In this document: one piece after another, positions 1-6,265 of the stretch
Position numbering within the stretch: position 1 is the stretch's first letter
Layout: the number at the start of each line of letters is the position of its first letter
Source: an uncultured Oscillospiraceae bacterium
GTDB taxonomy: Bacteria; Bacillota_A; Clostridia; Oscillospirales; Oscillospiraceae
Direction: 5' to 3'
NCBI GenBank assembly: GCA_900770015.1
Contig: CAAGIU010000099.1
Span: 1 to 6,597, forward strand
Length of the DNA stretch: 6,597 bases
The notes under the pieces: model-generated
Told to the model about the DNA's origin: nothing
Database searches by the model: none
Seen by the model: only the letters and a program-made list of their open reading frames with translations
Made by a program: the position numbers and the translations under genes

Positions 1-11
1 AGGGAGAGAGC
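1..11. repeat. Left half of an 11-bp inverted repeat, possibly the tail of another palindromic repeat copy
   Basis: The first 11 bases (AGGGAGAGAGC) are the exact reverse complement of positions 60-70. They also resemble the 3' end of the repeat copy at 6266-6316, which ends in AGGGAGAGCC followed by AAGG. The window edge therefore may cut through another copy of the same intergenic repeat. No coding sequence is visible in positions 1-150. Confidence 0.4.
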
Positions 12-59
12 CCCGGTTCTTTTGATGCGTAACGAGGGAAGCGCTGGTGGTCGACCAAC

Positions 60-110
60 GCTCTCTCCCTCAGTCCGCTTCGCGGCCAGCTCCCTCACAG
101 AGGGAGCCTT
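60..110 (+). repeat. Palindromic intergenic repeat, copy A
   Basis: This stretch has the same order of parts as the copy at 6266-6316: a CCTCAGTC-like lead, a small hairpin (CCGC 75-78 with GCGG 82-85, TTC loop), a CAGCTC joint, then a second hairpin (GCTCCCTC 89-96 with GAGGGAGC 100-107, ACA loop), ending in CCTTGG. The hairpin stems differ in sequence from the other copies but keep pairing. I associate such repeats with intergenic regions of gut Oscillospiraceae; that is from memory and was not checked. Confidence 0.6.
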
Positions 111-151
111 GGTACTCGTCGTTCGCTGCCCGCTCCCAATCAACGCACCTT

Positions 152-189
152 AAAAAGCCCGCGATCTTTCAGGCAGATCGCGGGTTTTC
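152..189 (-). terminator. Rho-independent terminator of the carboxypeptidase gene
   Basis: A 9-bp perfect GC-rich stem (158-166 with 176-184; CCCGCGATC/GATCGCGGG) closes a 9-nt loop. A run of five A's lies to its left, so the leftward transcript reads the stem and then a U-tract. The stop codon of the leftward gene at 190-192 abuts it. T's to the right of the stem also give some terminator shape for the + strand. Confidence 0.85.
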
Positions 190-1338
190 TCAATCCTTGC
201 CGACGATTTTCTTCATAAACTGCTTCATCACATCCCAGAAGCTCAGCCGCTCCACCGTTTCTCCTGCCACCAGCGGCAGCTGGATCAGCATTTTTTCCCC
301 GGAGTACACCGTCAGCAGGCCCAGCTCCTGTCCCTTCTGCACCGGGGCGTTCACCTCCTTGGCCAGCTCCACCTTCGCGGTGAGGCTGGTGCGCTTGGCC
401 TTCTCCACCAGAATGTCCTGCCGCCGGGTCAGCTCCACGGGGACTGACTCCTGCTTCCCCAGCCGCACCGCCACGGTTCTGCCCTCCTTCAGCCCCGGGC
501 GCACCACGGAATAGTTGGCAAAGCCATAGTCCAGCATGGATTTGCAGTCGGCGTTTCGCTTCTGGGAGGTCTCGCAGTCCATGACCACGGCGATCAGCTC
601 CATGCCCTCCCGCTTTGCCGAGGCGGACAGGCAATAGCCGGCGCCCACGGTATAGCCGGTTTTCAGGCCCGTGGCGCCCTGGTAGAAACGGATGAGCTTG
701 TTGGTGTTGGACAGGCCAAAGGCGCCGTTGCGGACGGTGTCCATCCAGATGGTGGTGAATTTGCGGATATCCGGGTGGTTTTTCAGCAGTTCCCGGGACA
801 TCAGGGCGATGTCATAGGCGCTGGTGCGGTGCTCAGAGGCATTGGGCGCATCGTCCAGGCCGGTGCAGTTGACAAAATGGGTGTCCGCCATGCCCAGCTC
901 GGCGGCCCGCTGGTTCATCATATCCACGAACGCCGACTCGCTGCCCGCCAGATGCTCCGCCATGGCGCAGGCGCAGTCATTGGCAGAGGACACGGCGATG
1001 GATTTGAGCATGTCCGTGACGGACATATTCTCCCCGGCCTTCAGATAGATCTGACTGCCCCCCTTGGCCGCGGCATTTTCCGAGGCGGTGACGGTGTCGT
1101 TCAGGGTGATTTTCCCGGAGTCAATGGCCTCCATAATCAGCAGCATGGTCATGACCTTGGTCACGCTGGCAGGGGCCAGACGCTCATGGCAGTTCTTTTC
1201 GTAGAGCACCGTCCCCGTGGCCACCTCCATCAGCAGGGCGCTTTTGGCACTCAGATCCAGCTCCACCGCCGACGCCCGCACCGGCAGCAGTCCCAACACC
1301 AGCACCGCCGCCAGGCAAACAACCATCCCTCGTTTCAT
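190..1338 (-). CDS. dacF: Serine-type D-alanyl-D-alanine carboxypeptidase (PBP5/DacF family)
   Basis: This 382-aa exported penicillin-binding protein should remove the terminal D-Ala from peptidoglycan pentapeptides and so limit cross-linking. Residues 1-24 form a signal peptide ending RASA, with cleavage expected before VELDL. The peptidase S11 domain follows with all three active-site motifs: SVTK (S58 nucleophile, K61), SAN (118-120) and KTG (226-228). Residues about 279-365 match the beta-rich PBP5 C-terminal domain. The last 15 residues (WDVMKQFMKKIVGKD) look like the amphipathic helix that holds such enzymes on the outer face of the membrane. The start is set by GGAGGG at 1345-1350, 6 nt upstream of ATG; the open frame continues upstream but without signal-peptide character. 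It is divergent from tmk and ends at its own terminator. Length is normal for the family. The exact paralogue name (dacF, dacA or dacB) cannot be fixed from sequence alone. Confidence 0.95.
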   Translation of the reverse strand: MKRGMVVCLAAVLVLGLLPVRASAVELDLSAKSALLMEVATGTVLYEKNCHERLAPASVTKVMTMLLIMEAIDSGKITLNDTVTASENAAAKGGSQIYLKAGENMSVTDMLKSIAVSSANDCACAMAEHLAGSESAFVDMMNQRAAELGMADTHFVNCTGLDDAPNASEHRTSAYDIALMSRELLKNHPDIRKFTTIWMDTVRNGAFGLSNTNKLIRFYQGATGLKTGYTVGAGYCLSASAKREGMELIAVVMDCETSQKRNADCKSMLDYGFANYSVVRPGLKEGRTVAVRLGKQESVPVELTRRQDILVEKAKRTSLTAKVELAKEVNAPVQKGQELGLLTVYSGEKMLIQLPLVAGETVERLSFWDVMKQFMKKIVGKD

Positions 1339-1364
1339 AACGATCCCTCCATTCTTCTCAGTGC

Positions 1365-1393
1365 ATTGTATGAGGGCAGCCGGGAAAGTAGAC
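1365..1393 (-). promoter_or_regulatory. Candidate promoter for the carboxypeptidase gene
   Basis: Read leftward, TACAAT (1370-1365) is a good -10 box about 15 nt ahead of the ribosome binding site. The hexamer 17 nt upstream (GTCTAC, 1393-1388) is a poor -35 match, so the promoter is either weak, activator-dependent or read by another sigma factor. Confidence 0.3.
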
Positions 1394-1405
1394 GCGGAAA
1401 AACCA

Positions 1406-1434
1406 TTGCCACGGCAGGCTGTTTGTGGTATCAT
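1406..1434 (+). promoter_or_regulatory. Sigma-A type promoter for tmk
   Basis: TTGCCA (1406-1411) and TATCAT (1429-1434) are separated by exactly 17 nt. The predicted transcript start near 1441 leaves a leader of about 28 nt before the start codon. It lies back to back with the candidate leftward promoter of the carboxypeptidase gene in the same spacer. Confidence 0.6.
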
Positions 1435-1468
1435 AGATTCCAAATCACAGGAAGAAGAAGGAATGGGT

Positions 1469-2131
1469 ATGTCACACGGAAAACTCATCGTCATTGAAGG
1501 CCTGGACGGCAGCGGGAAAGGGACCCAGGCGCAGCTTCTGGCAGATAATCTGACCCGGAAGGGGTACGCCGTCCGGAAAATCTCCTTCCCGGACTACGCT
1601 TCCGACTCCTCGGCGCTGGTGAAAATGTACCTGAACGGCGAATTCGGCCATGACCCCCAGGACGTGAACGCCTATGCCGCCTCCACCTTCTACGCGGTGG
1701 ACCGGTTTGCCTCCTTCAAGCGGGACTGGGGCAATTTCTACCGGGACGGCGGCATCGTCATCGCCGACCGCTACACCACCTCCAACGCCGTCCACCAGTG
1801 CAGCAAGCTGCCGGAAGACCAGTGGGACGAATACCTGCGGTGGCTGTTTGACTTTGAATACCGCCTCATGGGCATCCCCGAGCCGGATGCCGTGATTTAT
1901 CTGAAGGTGGACCCGGAGGTGAGCCAGAAGCTGATGACCGGGCGCTACCACGGCGACGAGGGCAAAAAGGACATCCATGAGGGGAATCTCGACTACCTGA
2001 ACCGCAGCCGGATGGCGGCAAACTACTGCAGCCGGAAGCTGGGCTGGCAGGAGCTGGAGTGCTGCGGCGAAAACGGTATGCGCTCCATCGAATCCATTCA
2101 GGAGGAGATTCTGGCGCTTGCCGCACTGTAG
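1469..2131 (+). CDS. tmk: Thymidylate kinase (dTMP kinase)
   Basis: This 220-aa cytosolic P-loop kinase should phosphorylate dTMP to dTDP with ATP, the step feeding dTTP synthesis. The P-loop is GLDGSGKGT (11-19). A substrate-side motif FYAVDRF is at 74-80, and the family DRY motif is at 100-102 within VIADRYTTSN. A lid segment at about 157-170 carries R159, K166 and K167. The P-loop lacks a basic residue while the lid has them, which fits the bacterial type II arrangement (inference). Two in-frame ATGs compete. The one at 1469 has AGAAGGA ending 6 nt upstream, while 1463 has that purine run directly against it and only AGGAAG further up, so I chose 1469. The next gene starts 64 nt downstream and appears to have its own promoter. 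Length is typical of the family. The other nucleotide kinases of this fold are less likely given the DRY and FYAVDRF motifs. Confidence 0.93.
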   Translation: MSHGKLIVIEGLDGSGKGTQAQLLADNLTRKGYAVRKISFPDYASDSSALVKMYLNGEFGHDPQDVNAYAASTFYAVDRFASFKRDWGNFYRDGGIVIADRYTTSNAVHQCSKLPEDQWDEYLRWLFDFEYRLMGIPEPDAVIYLKVDPEVSQKLMTGRYHGDEGKKDIHEGNLDYLNRSRMAANYCSRKLGWQELECCGENGMRSIESIQEEILALAAL

Positions 2132-2132
2132 C

Positions 2133-2161
2133 TTGTAATTTCGTTCCTTCTGTGATAGAAT
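2133..2161 (+). promoter_or_regulatory. Candidate promoter for the YdcF-like gene
   Basis: TTGTAA (2133-2138) and TAGAAT (2156-2161) are 17 nt apart, starting just after the tmk stop codon. The predicted start near 2168 puts AAGGAG (2183-2188) 15 nt into the transcript. The -10 box lies inside the inverted repeat at 2153-2179, so a bound protein or a cruciform could affect it. Confidence 0.5.
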
Positions 2162-2179
2162 TGTCTGGGCAATCTATCA
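2153..2179. repeat. Short inverted repeat between tmk and the YdcF-like gene
   Basis: TGATAGAATTG (2153-2163) pairs with CAATCTATCA (2170-2179), with a single bulged A and a 6-nt loop. It covers the candidate -10 box and the predicted transcription start. There is no U-tract directly after it (the T run at 2190-2195 is 10 nt away), so an operator is a better guess than a terminator. No regulator is identified. Confidence 0.45.
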
Positions 2180-2195
2180 TAGAAGGAGCTTTTTT

Positions 2196-2987
2196 ATGCC
2201 GAAATCCAAAAAGGAGCAGAAGAAACGCCGGGCGCATCCGCTGCTGGGGCTGGCCGCCAGCGCGCCGTTTGCGGGGATCTTCTATTTCTGTAAATATGTC
2301 CTGCCGGGGTACAGCTTTACGGCGCTGGTCTGCCTTTGCATCATCGGCGTGATTCTGTTTTATACCCTGATTCCGTTCCTGGGTCAGTACTTCCCCACAG
2401 CGGAGAAGGTGCTGACCCGGATCGTCACCGTGTGTCTGATCCTGGGGCTGACGGTATGCGCCATCACCGAGGGCTTCATCATCCACGCCAGCTTCGGTGA
2501 CCCCGACGACCACGCGGACTACATGGTGGTGCTGGGGGCAAAGGTCCGGCCCGACGGGCCCTCGGTCTCCCTGTGGGACCGGATCTACAAGGCCTATGAC
2601 TACCTGACGGAGCACCCCGACGTCATCGCCGTTGTCTCCGGCGGTCAGGGGGATGACGAGGTCATGTCCGAGGCCCGGAGCATGTACGACAATCTCACCG
2701 CCATGGGCATTGACCCGGATCGGGTGTGGATGGAGGACCAGGCCACCTCCACCGACGAAAACATGCGCTTCTCCCTGGATCTTATTGAGGAGAAAACCGG
2801 CCAGCGGCCCACGAAGCTGGCAATTCTCTCCAGCGAATACCACCTGTTCCGCGCCAGCCTTATGGCAAGGAAGCTGGGCATCGACTTTGTGGGCGTCCCG
2901 GCCCGCACCTCCCGGCTCTCCCAGCTCATCAACCACGGCATGCGCGAGGTGGCAGGCGTGTGGCACTTTATTCTGTTAGGATGGTAA
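2196..2987 (+). CDS. YdcF family (DUF218) membrane-anchored protein
   Basis: This 263-aa protein has a basic N-terminus (KSKKEQKKRR), then about three hydrophobic segments (roughly 16-36, 41-62, 74-96), followed by a DUF218 domain at about 108-250. Family landmarks appear in order: VVLGAKVRPDGPS (111-123), SGGQGDDEVMSEA (148-160), EDQATSTDEN (180-189), SSEYHLFRA (212-220) and the late RE pair (250-251). DUF218 relatives include SanA and ElyC, linked to envelope integrity in enterobacteria, and YdcF, which binds S-adenosylmethionine; the reaction is not settled for this family. The topology suggests the domain faces one side of the membrane after the hydrophobic N-terminal region. AAGGAG at 2183-2188 sits 7 nt before the ATG and supports this start. 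The downstream aminopeptidase gene follows almost without a gap, so the two are probably co-transcribed. Its specific function here is unknown. Confidence 0.9.
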   Translation: MPKSKKEQKKRRAHPLLGLAASAPFAGIFYFCKYVLPGYSFTALVCLCIIGVILFYTLIPFLGQYFPTAEKVLTRIVTVCLILGLTVCAITEGFIIHASFGDPDDHADYMVVLGAKVRPDGPSVSLWDRIYKAYDYLTEHPDVIAVVSGGQGDDEVMSEARSMYDNLTAMGIDPDRVWMEDQATSTDENMRFSLDLIEEKTGQRPTKLAILSSEYHLFRASLMARKLGIDFVGVPARTSRLSQLINHGMREVAGVWHFILLGW

Positions 2988-2992
2988 ATGAT

Positions 2993-4036
2993 ATGATGGA
3001 ACAAAAATACGCGGATTTCGCCTGGGAGAAGACTGCCGCCCTTCTCGCCATTGACTCCCCCAGCGGCTATACGGAGCAGGCTGCCCGGTGGGTCTGCCGG
3101 GAGTTTTCCGAAATGGGCTTTGCTGCCGGCATCACCGTCAAGGGCGGCGTCCTGGTGGATCTGGGCGGCGAGGATGCTGCCGATGCCCTGCTGCTGGAGG
3201 CCCACGCCGACACCCTGGGCGGTATGGTCAGCCAGATCAAGGGCTCCGGGTGCCTGAAGGTCACACCCCTGGGCGGCATGAATGCCAACAACGCCGAAGC
3301 CGAGAATGTGAAGGTCTACACCCGCTCCGGCAAAGTTTACGAGGGCACCTGCCAGCTCCATGACCCCAGCATCCACGTCAACGGCGGTTACAACGACGCC
3401 AAGCGCAGCTGGGATGCCATGGAGATCGTGCTGGACGAGGATGTGAAGAGCGCCGATGACACCCGGGTTCTGGGCATTGAGGTGGGCGACATTGTCTGCT
3501 TCGATCCCCGCACCCGTCGCACCGAATCCGGGTATCTCAAGAGCCGGTTTTTGGATGACAAGCTCAGCGTGGGCATCCTGCTGGGCTTTGCCAAATACCT
3601 GGCGGATAACCACCTCACCCCCGCCCGCCGGGTGTATGCCCACATCACGGTGTACGAAGAAGTGGGTCACGGCGGCAGCGCCAGTGTCCCCCAGGGGGTC
3701 ACGGAGGCCATTTCCGTGGATATGGGCTGCGTGGGCGACGGTCTCGGCTGCACCGAGCGTCAGGTAAGCATCTGCGCCAAGGATTCCGGCGGCCCCTACA
3801 GCTACGAGGTGGTGGGTAAGCTGATTGAGGCGGCCAAAAAGACCGGTGCAGACTACGCCGTGGATGTCTACCCCCACTACGGCTCTGATGTGGAGGCCAC
3901 CCTGCGCGCAGGCTGCGACATCCGCCACGGCCTCATCGGCGCCGGTGTGTTCGCCAGCCACGGCTACGAACGCAGCCACATCGACGGCGTGTACAATACC
4001 CTGAAGGTGCTGTGCGGGTATCTGGACATCGCATAA
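2993..4036 (+). CDS. M42 family zinc aminopeptidase
   Basis: This 347-aa protein matches the M42 clan of di-metal aminopeptidases (glutamyl aminopeptidase PepA, FrvX, TET), usually large cytosolic oligomers that trim peptides. The metal and catalytic set appears complete: H71 and D73 in EAHADT, the D188-D189 pair in FLDDKLSVG, E222-E223 in VYEEVGHGG, D243 in SVDMG, and H329 in YERSHIDGVYN. The region at about 85-165 is the inserted PDZ-like domain typical of the family. Assignment of individual metal ligands is by analogy. The start is ambiguous: in-frame ATGs at 2981, 2993 and 2996 and a GTG at 2960 are possible. The only ribosome-site-like sequence is the AGGA at 2978-2981, which suits 2993 best. 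The gene begins just after the YdcF-like stop codon, suggesting translational coupling, and ends at a strong terminator. Older annotations of this family as endoglucanase would be misleading. Confidence 0.93.
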   Translation: MMEQKYADFAWEKTAALLAIDSPSGYTEQAARWVCREFSEMGFAAGITVKGGVLVDLGGEDAADALLLEAHADTLGGMVSQIKGSGCLKVTPLGGMNANNAEAENVKVYTRSGKVYEGTCQLHDPSIHVNGGYNDAKRSWDAMEIVLDEDVKSADDTRVLGIEVGDIVCFDPRTRRTESGYLKSRFLDDKLSVGILLGFAKYLADNHLTPARRVYAHITVYEEVGHGGSASVPQGVTEAISVDMGCVGDGLGCTERQVSICAKDSGGPYSYEVVGKLIEAAKKTGADYAVDVYPHYGSDVEATLRAGCDIRHGLIGAGVFASHGYERSHIDGVYNTLKVLCGYLDIA

Positions 4037-4044
4037 CGAGATTG

Positions 4045-4096
4045 AAAATGCGCCCCATCCTGCCGTTTTTTCGGAGGATGGGGCGCATTTTTTGAT
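4045..4096. terminator. Strong bidirectional terminator between convergent genes
   Basis: A perfect 17-bp stem (4045-4061 with 4075-4091) encloses a 13-nt loop that itself holds CCG/CGG around six T's. Rightward transcripts from the M42 gene meet six or more T's after the stem. Leftward transcripts from the DUF1576 gene meet four. It sits 8 nt after the M42 stop codon and just beyond the stop codon of the leftward gene, so it plausibly serves both. Confidence 0.92.
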
Positions 4097-4102
4097 GGAT
4101 AT

Positions 4103-5437
4103 TTATTGTGCTTTTGCCGCCAGACGCTCGGCCTTGGTCTTGGTGAACCGCTCCAGAATGGGAATCAGCAGCAGGCACACAAAGGCCGCGGTGAAGCCGC
4201 CGTTGTACAGGCAGTAGCCGCCGTGCAGCATGGGCACGGAGGTGACCAGGGTATAGTGCATGATGCCTGCCAGGAAGGAATAGGCCCAGCCGTACTTTCT
4301 GGAAATGGGGCTGAGGCCGTTGGCGTAGCACAGGCCAACCATGATTGCCTGGGCGTTGATGGCTCCCGTGAAGGTGCCGCCTGCCACGCCGGACAATGCC
4401 CGGTACAGGAAGGAAGCGGCCACGTAGCCAAGGATGATGGGCAGCACGCTGCGGGGGTGGGAGCCGGAATTGCAGCAGGCCAGCATGCAGAAGATGATGC
4501 CGAAGGTGATGCCGTTGAAGCTGGCGCCGATCAGATTGTAATAGCCCAGGATAAACAGGCCGTAGATGCCTACGTTCATCAGGAACGCCGCCTTGCCGTA
4601 GGCAGCCGAGAAGCTGCCGGCGTTTTCCGGGTCTGCCATCAGGTTCCAATAGTCCCTGGGTTTGCAGCCCATGGCGAAGGCCGCAACCACCAGAATGCCG
4701 AACACAATGCCGCAGAACACGTTCACCGTCATTTGGGAGGCCACCTGCAATGTTTCCGCAGCGGGAGCGGCGGGCAGGGCAACGCCCATGGACTTATACA
4801 GCACCGCCTGCAGGAAGAACGCGGTCATGCCCACGGGCACGGCGGCGTTGTACAGGTCAAAGCCATTGTGCACCTTGGGGGCATGGGCCAGACCGGCGCT
4901 CAGGAAGAAGCCGATGCCCAGGCCCACCGCCAGCGCCAGAACCACGCCGGGCAGATTGAAGCCCACGGCCTCCGGGTGGGGATAGCGCACCATCAGCTCG
5001 GTGATCAACGGGGCGATGCCGGTGGAAAACAGCATCACATTCACATTGGCAGAGAATTTCTCCCGCTTTACCAGGCAGTAGAGCATGACGCCCAGCACGC
5101 TGGGCCACATGTTCAGCACGTTGATGCCCCAGGACGTGAAGCCCAGGGTCAGCAGGAAGGCCAGGGTGGACACATTGTTGGCGGTGGCGTCAAAGAGGAC
5201 GAACAGGGCCAGGCAGAAAAATGCCACCAGGCCCATGTTCAAAAAGGTTGCCGCGTAGCCGCCTAAGGAAAAATAGTTGGTGGAGATCTTGTTGGGCTGG
5301 CTGATGATGCGGTACAGTCCGGAGAGCATCTGCCCCCGGTCCGGCATCAGCAGCGCCGCCGCCAGGAACGCCACAGTGAAAAATCCGAACAGCGCCTTCA
5401 AAAAGCTGCTTTCGGAAAGAGCGTTGAGTTTTTTCAT
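4103..5437 (-). CDS. DUF1576 family polytopic membrane protein
   Basis: This 444-aa protein is hydrophobic almost throughout, with about 10-12 likely membrane spans and a basic C-terminal tail (ERFTKTKAERLAAKAQ). I recognise it as the DUF1576 family, which has no established function; the architecture looks like a transporter or channel (inference). It is internally duplicated: the segment around 61-120 aligns with about 280-340. The motif P-x-x-H-x-G-[FY]-x-L-Y-N occurs twice, at 187-197 and 402-412, near the end of each half. Small polar or Gly-rich re-entrant stretches (for example CCNSGSHPRS, 321-330) interrupt the spans. The ATG at 5437 has GAGAGG 7 nt upstream (5450-5445); an in-frame TTG further upstream has no such site. 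It converges on the M42 gene across a shared terminator. It is divergent from the FUSC-like gene across a 96-bp spacer with a palindrome. No substrate can be named. Confidence 0.85.
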   Translation of the reverse strand: MKKLNALSESSFLKALFGFFTVAFLAAALLMPDRGQMLSGLYRIISQPNKISTNYFSLGGYAATFLNMGLVAFFCLALFVLFDATANNVSTLAFLLTLGFTSWGINVLNMWPSVLGVMLYCLVKREKFSANVNVMLFSTGIAPLITELMVRYPHPEAVGFNLPGVVLALAVGLGIGFFLSAGLAHAPKVHNGFDLYNAAVPVGMTAFFLQAVLYKSMGVALPAAPAAETLQVASQMTVNVFCGIVFGILVVAAFAMGCKPRDYWNLMADPENAGSFSAAYGKAAFLMNVGIYGLFILGYYNLIGASFNGITFGIIFCMLACCNSGSHPRSVLPIILGYVAASFLYRALSGVAGGTFTGAINAQAIMVGLCYANGLSPISRKYGWAYSFLAGIMHYTLVTSVPMLHGGYCLYNGGFTAAFVCLLLIPILERFTKTKAERLAAKAQ

Positions 5438-5465
5438 GGTATTACCTCTCAATTATGGTGAGAAA

Positions 5466-5477
5466 TGACAATTGTCA
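5466..5477. promoter_or_regulatory. Perfect 12-bp palindrome, candidate operator
   Basis: TGACAATTGTCA is a perfect palindrome in the spacer between the two divergent membrane-protein genes. Its right half forms most of the rightward -35 box (5472-5477) and of a leftward TTGACA (5478-5473). The half-site AATTGTC recurs at 5498-5504, across the end of the rightward -10 box. This arrangement would let one repressor dimer block both directions. The binding protein is unknown and not encoded in the window. Confidence 0.5.
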
Positions 5478-5500
5478 AGGCGGGAAGAAATCGCTATAAT
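5472..5500 (+). promoter_or_regulatory. Near-consensus sigma-A promoter for the FUSC-like gene
   Basis: TTGTCA (5472-5477) and a perfect TATAAT (5495-5500) are separated by exactly 17 nt. The predicted start near 5507 leaves a leader of about 27 nt, with GAGGG (5522-5526) 7 nt before the start codon. This is the best promoter match in the window. Confidence 0.8.
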
Positions 5501-5533
5501 TGTCCCATCAAGACAGAGAAAGAGGGAAACAGG

Positions 5534-6127
5534 ATGTCAGCAAGGCTTCATATGCCGGCCATCGGCAAGCGGGTTTACAAGACCTGCCTCTCGGCGCTGA
5601 TCGTGGCGCTGTTTTATCACTATGTACTGGGAGGGCGCAACCCCTGTTTCGCCTGCATCGGCGCGGTTTACGGCATGGGCAGCAGCTTCAAGGAGGGCTT
5701 CCAGCACGGCTTCAACCGCTTCATCGGCACCCTGCTGGGCGGCCTGTTGGTGATTCCCTTCTACTGGCTTTGCCTCAACGCCCCGCAGGTCATCCCCTGG
5801 ATCCCCGTGGAATTCTACATGGTGGCCGGCCTGTTCTGCGTCATGGCCCTGAACCTGGCCTTCGGCGCCACCAGCGCCATCCAGCCCGGAACCGTGGTCT
5901 ACTTCGTGGTGATGTACACCCAGCCGGAGAACAGCTATGTCAGCTACACCATCGCCCGCATCATCGACACCGGCGTGGGCGCAGCGGTGAGTCTGGCCTT
6001 TTCCGCACTGTTTCGCAGCAACGCGGACAAAACCGGCATCAGCATCCGGGAGGCCTTCCACCACTGGAAGCACCAGGCCGACGGCCACGTGGCACGGCAC
6101 GCGGCGGAAAAGGAAAAGCAGAAATGA
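5534..6127 (+). CDS. Short FUSC / aromatic acid exporter (ArAE_1-like) membrane protein
   Basis: This 197-aa protein has about six hydrophobic segments (roughly 17-34, 36-51, 62-81, 93-110, 115-128, 141-160). Near the N-terminus is IGKRVYKT (10-17), like the start of ArAE_1 family proteins. Two family-like signatures are visible: NRFIGTLLGG (61-70) and ARIIDTGVGAA (141-151), each an arginine followed by a Thr-Gly-rich helix. Relatives are proposed to export aromatic acids or similar anions across the cell membrane; the substrate here cannot be told. It ends soon after the last span, with a short basic, His-rich tail, so it lacks the long cytoplasmic C-terminal domain found in many ArAE_1 proteins (about 300 residues or more). 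GAGGG at 5522-5526 supports this ATG over an upstream in-frame one at 5465, which would lie ahead of the promoter. It is divergent from the DUF1576 gene, and no partner follows it. Confidence 0.85.
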   Translation: MSARLHMPAIGKRVYKTCLSALIVALFYHYVLGGRNPCFACIGAVYGMGSSFKEGFQHGFNRFIGTLLGGLLVIPFYWLCLNAPQVIPWIPVEFYMVAGLFCVMALNLAFGATSAIQPGTVVYFVVMYTQPENSYVSYTIARIIDTGVGAAVSLAFSALFRSNADKTGISIREAFHHWKHQADGHVARHAAEKEKQK

Positions 6128-6166
6128 AATCGCGGTAAATTGGAATTTAACGCACTGGCGCTTACG

Positions 6167-6226
6167 GCGCCCTTGGCTCTCCCTTTGGGAGAGCTGGCTG
6201 CCCCGTAAGGGGCAGCCTGAGAGGGT
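6167..6226 (-). repeat. Palindromic intergenic repeat, copy B (inverted)
   Basis: Read leftward, it gives the same order of parts as copies A and C. One hairpin has stem GGCTGCCCC/GGGGCAGCC (6196-6204 with 6209-6217) and a GTAA loop, which is a GNRA-type tetraloop. The other has GCTCTCCC/GGGAGAGC arms (6176-6195 region), followed by CCAAGGGCGC on the leftward strand. Confidence 0.65.
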
Positions 6227-6265
6227 TCGGCGTCACAATTACCCGATTCCAATCCGCAACCGGAG

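Noticed and set aside
46..56. GGTCGACC-centred palindrome near the left edge as an operator
   Set aside because: It is short, lies between repeat fragments, and no start codon or promoter is near it.
2153..2195. Terminator after tmk
   Set aside because: The inverted repeat is AT-rich with a bulge, and the T run begins 10 nt after it, with the ribosome site of the next gene between.
1866..2966. A 366-codon open frame on the - strand opposite tmk and the YdcF-like gene
   Set aside because: It crosses an intergenic region and two genes with strong motifs on the other strand, and shows no domain of its own.
2645..3979. A 444-codon open frame on the - strand opposite the YdcF-like and M42 genes
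   Set aside because: It is a mirror of GC-rich codon usage in two well-supported genes. The translation is low in complexity (rich in Ala, Gly, His, Val) with no recognisable domain and no ribosome site.
4106..5266. A 386-codon open frame on the + strand inside the DUF1576 gene
   Set aside because: Its product is rich in Gln, His, Gly and Ala without domain character, as expected from antisense reading of a hydrophobic membrane protein gene; the - strand gene has a proper start and family match.
5452..5478. Leftward promoter TTGACA-15-CATAAT for the DUF1576 gene
   Set aside because: The hexamers look good, but the spacer is short and transcription would begin at about 5445, within or beyond the ribosome binding site. 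It is unlikely to be the main promoter; the true one was not found.
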